From NCBI GenBank assembly GCA_947254645.1, contig CAMYDW010000010.1, positions 1-56,351 on the forward strand: a DNA stretch of 56,351 nt, read 5' to 3'. The notes beneath the pieces were generated by a model. It did no database searches. It worked only from the letters and a program-made list of their open reading frames with translations, and had not been told where the DNA came from. The position numbers and the translations under genes were made by a program. Below, one piece after another: positions 44,870 to 52,099 of the stretch (within the stretch, counting starts at the first letter, position 1; each line of letters begins with the position of its first letter). Source of the stretch: an uncultured Peptococcaceae bacterium (GTDB taxonomy: Bacteria > Bacillota > Peptococcia > Peptococcales > Peptococcaceae).

Positions 44870-45049
44870 ATGAAACTGCACGAAAGACTAGAAAATCTTG
44901 AAAAAAGAATAGTTGAGATTGAAGAAAAACAGCTTGCATCACAAGAAGCTATCGCAACGATTTATGAAGAAAGACAAAAGAATAATTTAAAGGTTGATGA
45001 AGTTTTAGCAACTATATATGAAGAAGTTCTTGCAATGAAAGGGATATGA
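44870..45049 (+). CDS. Small coiled-coil phage protein
   Basis: The 59-residue product begins MKLHERLENLEKRIVEIEEK and is predicted coiled coil almost throughout. AAGGAGAATG precedes the ATG. It may be a fibre chaperone or a small tail component. Confidence 0.6.
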   Translation: MKLHERLENLEKRIVEIEEKQLASQEAIATIYEERQKNNLKVDEVLATIYEEVLAMKGI

Positions 45050-45051
45050 AA

Positions 45052-45207
45052 ATGGATGAATTTTATTTTGGCTTGGTAAAAGCACACAGACGCACTTGCA
45101 ACATCAATAATAAAAAGGTGCGACAAGTGCCACCAAATTGGCGAGATGCAGTAAAAGCACTCTTGAAAGAGGGTGGATACGATGAAGATGGCAACAAAAC
45201 TGCATAA
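45052..45207 (+). CDS. Small phage protein, paralogue 1 (CD1375-like)
   Basis: The 51-residue product begins MDEFYFGLVKAHRRTCN. It resembles the 56-residue product at 45278 (both have GLVxAHRRTCN, KKVRQVP and NWRD or DWRD), so this is a tandem duplication. A terminator-like hairpin separates the two. Similar tiny proteins are common in phage lysis regions; function unknown. Confidence 0.65.
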   Translation: MDEFYFGLVKAHRRTCNINNKKVRQVPPNWRDAVKALLKEGGYDEDGNKTA

Positions 45208-45219
45208 AGTAGTAAGCAT

Positions 45220-45244
45220 TAGCACTCTAGTAGTGCTATTTTTT
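45220..45244 (+). terminator. Terminator-like hairpin between the two paralogues
   Basis: TAGCACT (45220-45226) pairs with AGTGCTA (45232-45238), followed by six T. It could end the tail transcript or attenuate it before the lysis genes. Confidence 0.65.
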
Positions 45245-45277
45245 ATACTCAAATTTTATCGAAAGGGGGCGTATGAT

Positions 45278-45448
45278 ATGCAAGACTTATATCTTGGATT
45301 AGTAAGAGCACACCGTAGAACTTGTAATCCAGCTAATAAGAAAGTACGTCAAGTACCTTCTGATTGGCGTGATGAAGTGTTGGCTGATTTGCAAGCACTT
45401 GGTTATGATGCGGATGGCTACAGAATTGAAGCAGAAGCACAAGCATAA
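45278..45448 (+). CDS. Small phage protein, paralogue 2 (CD1375-like)
   Basis: The 56-residue product begins MQDLYLGLVRAHRRTCN. The ATG at 45278 follows GAAAGGGGG. An upstream in-frame extension to 45173 is hydrophobic but overlaps paralogue 1 and the hairpin, so I exclude it. See 45052 for the relation between the two. Confidence 0.65.
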   Translation: MQDLYLGLVRAHRRTCNPANKKVRQVPSDWRDEVLADLQALGYDADGYRIEAEAQA

Positions 45449-45455
45449 CGCAAAA

Positions 45456-45487
45456 AGACCCCTCAATGCGAGGGGTCTACTTTTTTA
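45456..45487 (+). terminator. Rho-independent terminator before lysis genes
   Basis: AGACCCCTC (45456-45464) and GAGGGGTCT (45470-45478) form a perfect 9-bp stem with a 5-nt loop and a T tract at 45482-45487. It separates the tail and lysis cassettes. Confidence 0.85.
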
Positions 45488-45504
45488 TGGAGAGAGGTGC
45501 TGTG

Positions 45505-45816
45505 ATGGCACATGTTATAGACATTATTGTTAGTAATTCGATTTCATTTATTATGCCGCTTATCCTCGGATTCTTGTGTGGCTTCTTTAAGCATCAAATC
45601 ACACGCAATAAGCGACAAGATGGAATGCTATTAGCACTCGGACAGTATCGGCTGATGCGTAATTGCGAGCGTTATCTCGGCAGAGGATATATCACAATCG
45701 AAGAACTAACCTCGTTAGAAACGCTCTTTAAAGCGTACAAGGGGCTCGATGGAAATGGTGTTATCGAAGAACTTTATCACAAATGCAAAAATCTTGAAGT
45801 TAGAAAGGAAAAATAA
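45505..45816 (+). CDS. Small membrane protein of the lysis cassette
   Basis: This 103-residue protein begins MAHVIDIIVSNSISFIMP and has one membrane segment (about residues 5-28), then a basic cytoplasmic part. The ATG at 45505 has GAGAGGTG upstream. It may be a holin-like or regulatory lysis protein. Confidence 0.65.
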   Translation: MAHVIDIIVSNSISFIMPLILGFLCGFFKHQITRNKRQDGMLLALGQYRLMRNCERYLGRGYITIEELTSLETLFKAYKGLDGNGVIEELYHKCKNLEVRKEK

Positions 45817-45818
45817 CT

Positions 45819-46097
45819 ATGATTAATTGGAAAATTAGATTAAAAAATAAGTCATTTTGGCTTGGCGTAATAGGTATTATCGTGCCTACCATTTATCAAT
45901 TTTTAGCGTTGTTTAATCTCACACCAGCCGTTCAACAAGAAGAAATTATTCATGTTGCTGGCTTAATTATGCAGGTCTTGGGTGCCTATGGTGTAGTAAT
46001 CGACCCTACCACCGCTGGCACTGCTGACAGTCAAGCGGCACAACGATATACCAAACCTAGAAACGACAAAGACCATATTGCTCCAGAAGGGATGTGA
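45819..46097 (+). CDS. Phage holin (phi LC3 type)
   Basis: This 92-residue protein begins MINWKIRLKNKSFWLGVIG and has two membrane segments (about 12-32 and 44-62), typical of phi LC3 holins. It makes the membrane lesion that releases the endolysin encoded 6 nt downstream. Confidence 0.85.
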   Translation: MINWKIRLKNKSFWLGVIGIIVPTIYQFLALFNLTPAVQQEEIIHVAGLIMQVLGAYGVVIDPTTAGTADSQAAQRYTKPRNDKDHIAPEGM

Positions 46098-46103
46098 AAC
46101 TGT

Positions 46104-47453
46104 ATGTATATTGTTGGTATTGACGCAGGACATGGTGGTAGCGACTCTGGTGCAGTCGGAATGGGCTACTATGAGAAAAATATTGCCTTAGATATTGCTT
46201 TAAAATTAAGAGAGAAACTTCAAAATCATGGTTTCCAAGTAGTAATGTCTCGTGATGCTGATTATAGATTATCCGAGGACTTAGGTGCAGACTTATCTTC
46301 TCGTGCTAATATTTTCAATGAAGCTGGTTGCGATGCAGTTCTTAGTATTCATTTGAATAGTTCTTGTCAACCAGCGTGGGGCACGGAAACCTACACTTGG
46401 GATGGTAACTATTACGGTAACGATTTTGGTGATGCTATTCACAATGCAGTTATCGCAAGTGGTATGTACAGTGTGAACCGTGGTCGTAAGTATGCTAATT
46501 TTGCAATAGTTCGTGAAACTGATGCAGTCGCAGCTCTTGTAGAAACGGCATTTATCAACTCTGATGACGTATACAACGTAGCTGGCAAAGAAGATGCTTG
46601 GGCGGATTGTTTATGTAATGGTATTTGCTCTTATTTTGGTGTAACTAAAAAAGCCCCAGAAAAGAAACAAGTACAGCAAGATATTCTTTATGATATGCCT
46701 ATTTTAGCGAACCAGTTTTTAGACGCTGATACGATGGCTGAATACGCTCTTTCTAAGAACGCTAATCCAAAAATTAATTGCACCATGAAAGAATTGGCAC
46801 AGTATTTCTTAGAAGAAGGCGAAGCTGAAGGTGTACGTGGTGACATTGCTTTCGCTCAATCTCTCCATGAAACAGGTAATTTTAACTACGGTAATTTGGT
46901 ATTACCAGAACAAAATAACTTCGCTGGCTTAGGTGCGACAAATAACAGTGCTAAAGGAAAAGGTGCTTGGTATGACACCCCTCGACTTGGTGTACGTGCT
47001 CAAATTCAACACTTAAAAGGATATGCGACCACCACTCCTCCTGTTAATGAAATTGTTGATACTAGATACGAGGTATTGAAGTCCGCTGGATTGCTTGGGA
47101 AACGTGATACATGGAAAGCTCTCTCTGGTAGCTGGGCATACCCCGGTTATTCCACGGACAAGTATTCCAATCTAACCGAAGCACTCAACGACAATGGTGA
47201 TTATGGCAGCATCATTATTAAAGAATATCTTAAAATGAGAGAAATTCAAGTTGCTAAAAATGAGCAAAAGGTTGCTGAAGAAAGTAAGAACGTACCTGAT
47301 GATTGGGCGCGTGAATCTTGGGAAAAGATGAGCGAATTGAAATTGCTCGATGGCACTAGACCACGTGATGCTATTACACGGCAAGAAGTTGCTATTATAA
47401 TGAAGCGATTGTACGATGCAGGTGCTATTGATGTTGAAAAACTACATAAGTAA
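46104..47453 (+). CDS. Bifunctional endolysin: amidase_3 plus glucosaminidase
   Basis: This 449-residue protein has an N-terminal N-acetylmuramoyl-L-alanine amidase (1-175; DAGHGGSDSGAVG, LSIHLNSS, VETAFINS). A glucosaminidase domain covers about 205-345 (GDIAFAQSLHETGNF, QNNFAGLG, GVRAQIQHLKGY). A C-terminal SLH-like segment (WARESWEKMSELKLLDGTRP) is probably wall-binding. It follows the holin and is the last gene of the prophage proper. Confidence 0.92.
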   Translation: MYIVGIDAGHGGSDSGAVGMGYYEKNIALDIALKLREKLQNHGFQVVMSRDADYRLSEDLGADLSSRANIFNEAGCDAVLSIHLNSSCQPAWGTETYTWDGNYYGNDFGDAIHNAVIASGMYSVNRGRKYANFAIVRETDAVAALVETAFINSDDVYNVAGKEDAWADCLCNGICSYFGVTKKAPEKKQVQQDILYDMPILANQFLDADTMAEYALSKNANPKINCTMKELAQYFLEEGEAEGVRGDIAFAQSLHETGNFNYGNLVLPEQNNFAGLGATNNSAKGKGAWYDTPRLGVRAQIQHLKGYATTTPPVNEIVDTRYEVLKSAGLLGKRDTWKALSGSWAYPGYSTDKYSNLTEALNDNGDYGSIIIKEYLKMREIQVAKNEQKVAEESKNVPDDWARESWEKMSELKLLDGTRPRDAITRQEVAIIMKRLYDAGAIDVEKLHK

Positions 47454-47458
47454 ATTAA

Positions 47459-47494
47459 AACCCCTTGCGCTTTGCGTGAGGGGTTATTTTTTTT
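47459..47494 (+). terminator. Terminator after the endolysin gene
   Basis: AACCCCT (47459-47465) and AGGGGTT (47479-47485) form a stem with GCGC/GCGT pairing inside, followed by a run of T at 47487-47494. Confidence 0.85.
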
Positions 47495-47643
47495 GCAATA
47501 AATTCATTAATATAATTTTGGCTCATTTTTATATTAGTAATCTACCGTATTTATTTATATTATTTAAGATTATAAATATAACTCATTTAACGCCGATTTA
47601 AGGCGTTATTTTTATGCTCTTAATGTAAATACACCTTTATAAA

Positions 47644-47683
47644 AACGTTCAATCTCTTGTTAAAAGAGATTGGACGTTTTTTT
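47644..47683 (+). terminator. Second terminator near the right end of the prophage
   Basis: AACGTTCAATCTCTT (47644-47658) pairs with AAGAGATTGGACGTT (47664-47678, one G-T wobble) and is followed by T. It insulates the att region. The stretch 47454-47832 has no gene: it holds two terminators, arm sites and attR. Confidence 0.85.
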
Positions 47684-47691
47684 ATTTTCTA

Positions 47692-47709
47692 GTTACGTAA
47701 TTAGTTACG
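47692..47709. repeat. Putative integrase arm-type sites, right (2 x GTTACG)
   Basis: GTTACG at 47692-47697 and 47704-47709 matches the pair at 8681-8698 in orientation and 12-nt period. These arms are missing from the second attR-like site at 52622, which has lost the corresponding stretch. Confidence 0.45.
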
Positions 47710-47740
47710 AAATAATACGATAGGGCATTATATTTCGTTA

Positions 47741-47830
47741 TTTTATCAATTTGAAAAGCTGCTTAAAAGCCTAGTTTGATGCAGTTTGTGATTGTTTGAT
47801 AGCTATTTCAAGAACCAAAGTGGAATTTAA
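47741..47830. repeat. Right-end phage sequence duplicated at 52552-52641
   Basis: The 90 nt before and including the attR core recur at 52552-52641 at a constant offset of 4811 with a few mismatches. A further matching piece (47579-47611 with 52521-52553) flanks a deletion in the second copy. This shows two right ends of the same or a related phage in tandem. Confidence 0.8.
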
Positions 47831-47831
47831 A
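47810..47831. other. attR core of the prophage
   Basis: This 22-nt core is identical to attL at 8594-8615. The bases right of it (AT, then AAAGG) keep the AAAT end expected of a CRISPR repeat (47832 is T), after which phage head-gene sequence begins at once. Confidence 0.85.
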
Positions 47832-47832
47832 T

Positions 47833-49330
47833 AAAGGCCTATAATGAGGCGATGTTCAAGCTTGAACAGGATATAGCTACTCGTTTGGTCCGTATCGCTG
47901 ATGACAACGGCATTTCAGTTACAGAGGCGATGCGTCGACTTGATAAAAAAGAACTCATTGGCTGGGAAATGCGCCTTAATGAATTTATAGAGTTGGCAGA
48001 ACAAAAAGGACTATCAAAAGAAATGGAATTGGCCTTGCGCAATGCCTCTAGCCGTGTTCATCTTACACACCTTCAAGAAATGAAGAACCTTATTGATTTG
48101 CAAATGGCCTTGCATTATACAGGCCTTGAAAAAGACGTGAAAAAGTTTCTTGGTGCTGAATGGGATAAGATTATTGCGCAAGCAACCGAAGATGGTATCA
48201 GTCAAGTTGCGACAGGCTACAACCAAAAAGCTTTACAAGCTGTGCTATCTAAGCCTTGGGCGGCAGATGGCAAAACATTTTCTAAGCGTATCTGGGAAGA
48301 TGGCCAAAAGGTTTCCAGGCAATTACAGAACAACCTTGAACAAAGCATTCTCATAGGGAAAAACCCAAAGGACATTATTAAAGATATAGAATGCACTACA
48401 GGCGCTAAAGAGAGCGATATTGCGCGTCTTGTCTACACTGAACACGCTTATGTGGCTAGTGAGGCGGATAGCTTTACATGGAAAGATATGGGGCTTGAGA
48501 AGTACGAAATAAGCGCCGTTATTGATGCTAAAACGTCAGAAATTTGTCGTGAAATGGATGGTAAAGTGTTTGATATGAAAAACAGACGTGTTGGCGTTAC
48601 TGCTCCACCATTCCACCCCTACTGCCGTACTGTCACTATACCGTGGTTTGAGGAAGAGTCAGATGATGAGGATGATAGTAAGGAAAGAAGAGTAATTGAT
48701 ACTGATAACCTTCAAAACTATAAAGAAGTCATGTATGGTCAATCTGAGGAGCGCAAGCGGAGCACTGTAGCGTTATCTGGGCGAACAATTGAAAGCAGTA
48801 CACATGATTTATGGGTATCTGATAAGGTGAAATTTAGCAGACGCAGTCAGCATATACTGGAAAAAGAACTCACGAAAGTGTTGAATGGTGTGCCACAAGT
48901 AAAAGGTGCGATTAGACCAGAGGTATTGGTATTAGATTCTATTGAAATGGCTAAACCTATTTCAGCGGCTTATAATCCTGTGAGTAATACGCTTTATATT
49001 AATGCAACTATTTTTAATAAAGAAACCCGACAATCCTTAGAAAATAGCTTTGTTGGAGGTAATGATATTTCCACGACTTTTTACCATGAGTGTTTACATT
49101 GGTCAGATGCCTGGGTACACAAGGCAAAAGGGCATAAAATCACAACAAAAAACTATAATGCTTATATCGATATGTTAAACGCTAGAGCTAAGCGAAAGCT
49201 TGACAAATTAGGGGTTACGAGCGATAATGTAGGAAAAATTGGAGTTTATGCTAGAAAGTCGTATGGAAAGCAAGCTTACAACGAGACATATACGGAATAT
49301 AGGGTAAAAGAAAAATTTAGGAAGGTGTGA
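47833..49330 (+). pseudogene. 5'-truncated minor head protein with zincin toxin C-terminus
   Basis: From 47833 to 48654 this matches 28340-29161 of the resident head gene without gaps (constant offset 19493), but the first 34 codons and start are missing. After WFEE it diverges into another domain. That domain has an HECLH zinc-peptidase motif (cat codons at 49085 and 49097, in TFYHECLHWSDAW). It ends YTEYRVKEKFRKV, and a small candidate immunity gene follows 3 nt later. An internal ATG at 47852 could start a shorter protein. It looks like a silent donor cassette. Confidence 0.82.
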
Positions 49331-49333
49331 AAA

Positions 49334-49504
49334 ATGCGAATCGTTTATCCGAAGGAAATAGACGCACTGTGGGATTCTATACCAGATGAGTACCGTAAAG
49401 ACATCAAAAATGCCCCAAAAAAATACCAAAAACGTTATGAGATTTGGCTCAAAAAATCAAAAGAATACGATGAAGAAGTAAGAAGAGAATTGTTTGGTTT
49501 TTAA
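49334..49504 (+). CDS. Candidate immunity or partner of the zincin toxin
   Basis: The 56-residue product begins MRIVYPKEIDALWDSIPDEY. AGGTGTGAAAA precedes the ATG, 3 nt after the toxin stop. It is highly charged. Position mirrors the 71-residue gene behind the resident toxin. No family is recognised. Confidence 0.55.
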   Translation: MRIVYPKEIDALWDSIPDEYRKDIKNAPKKYQKRYEIWLKKSKEYDEEVRRELFGF

Positions 49505-49533
49505 CCGCTCCCTTAATTGGTGGGCGGTTTTTG
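49503..49533 (+). terminator. Terminator after the zincin cassette
   Basis: AACCGCTC pairs with GGGCGGTT (one mismatch) and a run of T follows. It closes the toxin/partner pair. Confidence 0.6.
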
Positions 49534-49555
49534 TTTGCACAAAAATAAAAAACAA

Positions 49556-49597
49556 CTCATGACTTTATGGATTTGAAATCTATAAAATCATGAGTCA
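49556..49597 (+). repeat. Inverted repeat at the right edge of the zincin cassette
   Basis: ACTCATGA ... TCATGAGT closes an imperfect long hairpin (GATTT/AAATC inside). It lies directly before the duplicated structured region, at the boundary where homology to the resident phage resumes. Confidence 0.6.
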
Positions 49598-49725
49598 TCG
49601 ACCTAGATAAGTCGTTAAACTGTCTATTTTTTATGCTCAAAATTCGCTGGCGAGCGTACAAACGCAAGTAGCAGTCAAGAGATAGACGTAAAAAATCGTA
49701 GCTACAGAAAGGAAAAGATATGAAA
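49598..49725 (+). repeat. Second copy of the scaffold-leader structured region
   Basis: This is nearly identical to 30157-30284 (offset 19441). It includes the CGAC/GTCG hairpin, the GTCTAT/ATAGAC pair and the scaffold ribosome site and ATG. It forms the right homology arm of the zincin cassette. Confidence 0.85.
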
Positions 49726-49739
49726 AGAGAATTTTTAGA

Positions 49740-49833
49740 TATGACCGTGATAAAGGTTTTGACCACAACGGTAGTGTAACATTGGCTTACTAACCTTACA
49801 CCATGACCCAAGACCGCGGTACTTCTTTCCAAC
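49740..49833 (+). pseudogene. Internal fragment of the major capsid gene
   Basis: These 94 nt match 31029-31122 at constant offset 18711 with few mismatches and carry an in-frame stop relative to the capsid. The piece joins a six-codon scaffold start on the left (ATGACC junction) to toxin sequence on the right. Confidence 0.85.
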
Positions 49834-50296
49834 ATGGAAGCTTGTAGATCCATCGCAAGCTAAAACAGTCAAGGATTTGTCAGAATGGACGCATAATGGC
49901 AACACATACAAGGTAGATGGTAAACATGTTGTTCTTGATTATGATAAGCACGAAAAAGAAGTTGCTGACTTTCTAGCTGAAAAGTATGGAAAAGATGTGC
50001 AGATGGTGCCTAGGATTAACTTCCCTCTCGGTGTTTCTACGCCTGACTATTCAATAGATGGGGAGAGTTGGGATTTAAAGACACTGAAATCGTCAGGAAA
50101 GAACACTTTTTACAACATGACAAAAAATAAAAAGGAACAGGCTAAGAACTTCATTTTCGATATAAGCAATCTAGATGTTTTGGATGAATGGACAGAAAAA
50201 CAAGTATCAAATATATTCACATCAAAAAATAGAAAATGGGTTGATAAAATAATGGTTCTAAATAATGAGATTATAAAAATTTATAAAAGAATATAA
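49834..50296 (+). pseudogene. CdiA-type nuclease toxin fragment
   Basis: The open frame from 49834 (in-frame TTG at 49877) encodes about 150 residues. It shows the PD-(D/E)XK-like core (FPLGVSTPDYSIDGESWDLK, then TFYNMTKNKKEQAKNFIFDI) typical of CdiA C-terminal tRNase domains. The carrier protein is missing; only a capsid fragment is upstream. The 50425 gene may be its immunity partner. Confidence 0.72.
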
Positions 50297-50300
50297 AAAA

Positions 50301-50398
50301 GAGGATGTGGTGGCACCCAGCTCTTTAGAGCATTGTGGGGGCGCCATACATCCTCAATTAAAAGATATCTTACTTGTATTATACCCTAAGATATCTTT
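50301..50398 (+). repeat. Two inverted repeats between toxin fragment and next gene
   Basis: GAGGATGT (50301-50308) pairs with ACATCCTC (50348-50355), with GGTGGC/GCGCC inside. Then AAAGATATCTTA (50361-50372) is perfectly inverted as TAAGATATCTTT (50387-50398). The second lies where a promoter or operator for 50425 would be. Confidence 0.65.
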
Positions 50399-50424
50399 GG
50401 TGTAAACTAAAAGGAGTGTGTGAA

Positions 50425-50784
50425 ATGAAAATAGTTTTACTCAATAAAGAAACCTTTCCAAAGGCTAGCGTGTATGCTGTTGCACAAGGGAGACGCATAA
50501 AATTAGCCGATTGTCTGTTACAAATAGAAAAATATGAGAAACAAGTTCCAACACCAATTTTAGGCAAGCAGAATGTTATTAAACGTACAGAATTTAAGAA
50601 AGCAGTATGCCTAAATACTGATTATACTAGAGAAGTAGATTATGATTTTCTATCACAAGTTTCTAGGTTTGAAATTATGTATGAATATCAACGAGAAGAT
50701 GGTATTTTTGAAACCATTGTGCTTGATAATGTTACATTGCTAGAGATTAATTCGGACAATGATATGATTTTTGAAATAGCATAA
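50425..50784 (+). CDS. Candidate immunity protein or phage protein, unknown
   Basis: This 119-residue protein begins MKIVLLNKETFPKASVYAVA and shows mixed charge with acidic patches near the C-terminus. AAAGGAGTGTGTG precedes the ATG. It follows the CdiA-type toxin fragment, so immunity is possible, but it may also be a tail-type protein of another phage. Confidence 0.5.
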   Translation: MKIVLLNKETFPKASVYAVAQGRRIKLADCLLQIEKYEKQVPTPILGKQNVIKRTEFKKAVCLNTDYTREVDYDFLSQVSRFEIMYEYQREDGIFETIVLDNVTLLEINSDNDMIFEIA

Positions 50785-50813
50785 ACCACCTACCAATAGG
50801 CAGGTGGTTTTTT
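50783..50813 (+). terminator. Terminator after the 119-residue gene
   Basis: AAACCACCT (50783-50791) and AGGTGGTTT (50802-50810) form a perfect 9-bp stem with T after it. Confidence 0.8.
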
Positions 50814-50820
50814 GATGCAC

Positions 50821-50923
50821 AAAATACGGTTGATAAAATCATAAATGCGGTAGATTTTAAGGTATAAAAGGCTCTATTAACGCAAAAAATGCGGTTGAAA
50901 TTATCACAATACGGTAGATATTC
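50821..50923 (+). repeat. Two diverged direct repeats (about 38 nt, 65-nt period)
   Basis: 50821-50858 resembles 50886-50923 (shared AAAAT, CGGTTGA, ATCA and CGGTAGAT blocks). The structured hairpin at 50923-50938 follows. The region 50785-51216 otherwise contains only gene fragments. Confidence 0.5.
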
Positions 50924-50938
50924 GTCCTAGGCATGACG
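50923..50938 (+). ncRNA. Distant copy of the scaffold-leader hairpin
   Basis: CGTC (50923-50926), an 8-nt loop beginning CTAG and GACG (50935-50938) match the layout of 30158-30173, where the stem is CGAC/GTCG. Both stem sides changed together. The following GTCTATTTTTTATGC also matches the other copies. Confidence 0.5.
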
Positions 50939-51035
50939 TAAAAAGGTCTATTTTTTATGCCTAAAACTACTCAAGGCTTAAAAAGGTGCAAGGAAAATGG
51001 TCAACAAAGACGATAAAAAAGGAGAAGCTTTAAAC

Positions 51036-51119
51036 ATGGAAGAAAAAAGAAGAATATTCCCTCTCAATTTGCAGTTGTTCAACAGTGGTGAGGGCGATGG
51101 TGGCACAAACTGGAGATAG
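51036..51119 (+). pseudogene. N-terminal fragment of a capsid or scaffold gene of another phage
   Basis: ATG at 51036 with GGAG upstream encodes 27 residues beginning MEEKRRIFPLNLQLFNSGE, a leader typical of phage scaffold or capsid proteins, and then meets a stop. The rest is deleted. Confidence 0.65.
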
Positions 51120-51204
51120 CACTTGGTATGTTATTGCTGTTGACGATCTTGATAGTCAAGAACGTATCTATTTGTCTTATCTTTTCCGTTTTTCAGCTGT
51201 TTAG
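51097..51204 (+). pseudogene. C-terminal fragment of a tail or connector gene
   Basis: The frame from 51097 encodes AQTGDSTWYVIAVDDLDSQ and ends FSAV. It is joined to the preceding fragment and lies 12 nt before the tail-tube gene, so it is probably the end of the gene that preceded the tube. Confidence 0.45.
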
Positions 51205-51216
51205 GAGGGAAAATAA

Positions 51217-51657
51217 ATGAATCGTACATACTTAAATAATCAAGCTGCAACTGTTTCTAGGAATCTCCTAACAGGTAAAGATGGTGCTTTATTTAATGGA
51301 GATGGAAAACTGCTAGCAAGTGTTGAGGAGTTTACAGCAAAACTTAATGTAAAAAACTCTAACTTCAATCCTATTGGTGATCCGCAAGAGCATGAAGGTC
51401 TAGCCTCATACAGTATTACATTGACCTTTACAGAGGCCGTTGTAGAAGATGAATCATTTACAAATGATATCTTTGAATTCCTGGCAAGTGGCATTTCTCC
51501 AAAATGGAATTTCCAAGGTGTTATTAGACATCCTAGAACAGGAAAAGAACAACGTGTTGTTTATCGTGATTGTATTCCTTCTGGCGATATTATTAAGCGT
51601 TCTATCAGCATGTTTGTTAATGCGCCACCTGAGCTTTTAAAATTCCTTAGCGCTTAA
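51217..51657 (+). CDS. Tail tube-like protein of another phage
   Basis: This complete 146-residue protein (VKNSNFNPIGDPQEHEGLAS, IFEFLASGISPKWNFQGVIR) has the layout of XkdM/DUF2001 tail tube proteins and differs from the resident tube. AGGAGGGAAA precedes the ATG. It is an orphan without sheath or baseplate partners. Confidence 0.72.
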   Translation: MNRTYLNNQAATVSRNLLTGKDGALFNGDGKLLASVEEFTAKLNVKNSNFNPIGDPQEHEGLASYSITLTFTEAVVEDESFTNDIFEFLASGISPKWNFQGVIRHPRTGKEQRVVYRDCIPSGDIIKRSISMFVNAPPELLKFLSA

Positions 51658-51672
51658 TGAAAATATTAAATG

Positions 51673-51703
51673 AGAGCTGTCAATATGGCAGCTCTTGTTT
51701 TTA
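51673..51703 (+). terminator. Terminator after the orphan tube gene
   Basis: AGAGCTG (51673-51679) pairs with CAGCTCT (51689-51695), followed by TGTTTTT. Confidence 0.6.
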
Positions 51704-51715
51704 GATGGTGATAGC

Positions 51716-52097
51716 ATGTTCAATGACTATTTAACAAACCACAATTCTTTGATAATGTTTTCTGATGTACTGAAATATAATCCTTATCATGGTAAGGATG
51801 GTCGCTTTGCCAGTAGTGGAAATGGCAATCCTATTGAGAGGCATGGCAAAGATTTTAACGCAAAAAACGAACGTGAGTATATAAGAAGCATTAAAGCTCT
51901 TTTAAACAAACCAATTGCTGGTAACATCATTGGTTATGATACTTCAACTGGCAGAACAGTGAGAGCAGACACCAATAAACAATTGTTCGCCTCTACCAAT
52001 CTTAAAAAAAGAAGAAATTTACACTGGATATTTTAAGAAGAATGTGGTATGCTATACTACTAAAGATTTGAAGAGCCGAGGAAAGGGTGGTGTTTGA
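51716..52097 (+). pseudogene. Fragment of a third head-linked toxin, frameshifted
   Basis: The frame from ATG 51716 contains KYNPYHGKDGRFASSGNG, a motif seen at the junction before toxin domains in phage head proteins. It breaks at seven A near 52005. In the next frame the protein continues (EEIYTGYFKKNVVCYTT) to TGA 52095-52097, 2 nt before the next gene. Only the linker and a short C-terminal piece remain. Confidence 0.65.
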
Positions 52098-52099
52098 TA

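Larger units (their letters stand above)
8594..47831. mobile_element. Complete prophage, contractile-tailed (PBSX/XkdK-type), integrated in a CRISPR repeat
   Basis: The element is bounded by a 22-bp direct repeat (AAGAACCAAAGTGGAATTTA plus AA) at 8594-8615 and 47810-47831. It carries an integrase next to the left end, divergent repressor control, recombination and replication genes, packaging, head, tail sheath and baseplate genes, and lysis genes ahead of the right end. One early gene appears frameshifted (14407-16367), but every module expected of a temperate myovirus-like phage is present, so it may be inducible. The integration site is within the host CRISPR array rather than a tRNA gene. 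Confidence 0.9.

Noticed and set aside
49877..50296. CdiA-type ORF as an independent complete gene
   Set aside because: The reading frame continues upstream to the capsid-fragment junction at 49834, the only start is a TTG without a good ribosome site, and such domains are normally C-terminal parts of larger proteins.
50821..50923. Two direct repeats that might be a mini CRISPR array
   Set aside because: Only two diverged copies, no relation to the cas-linked repeat, and placed inside phage debris.
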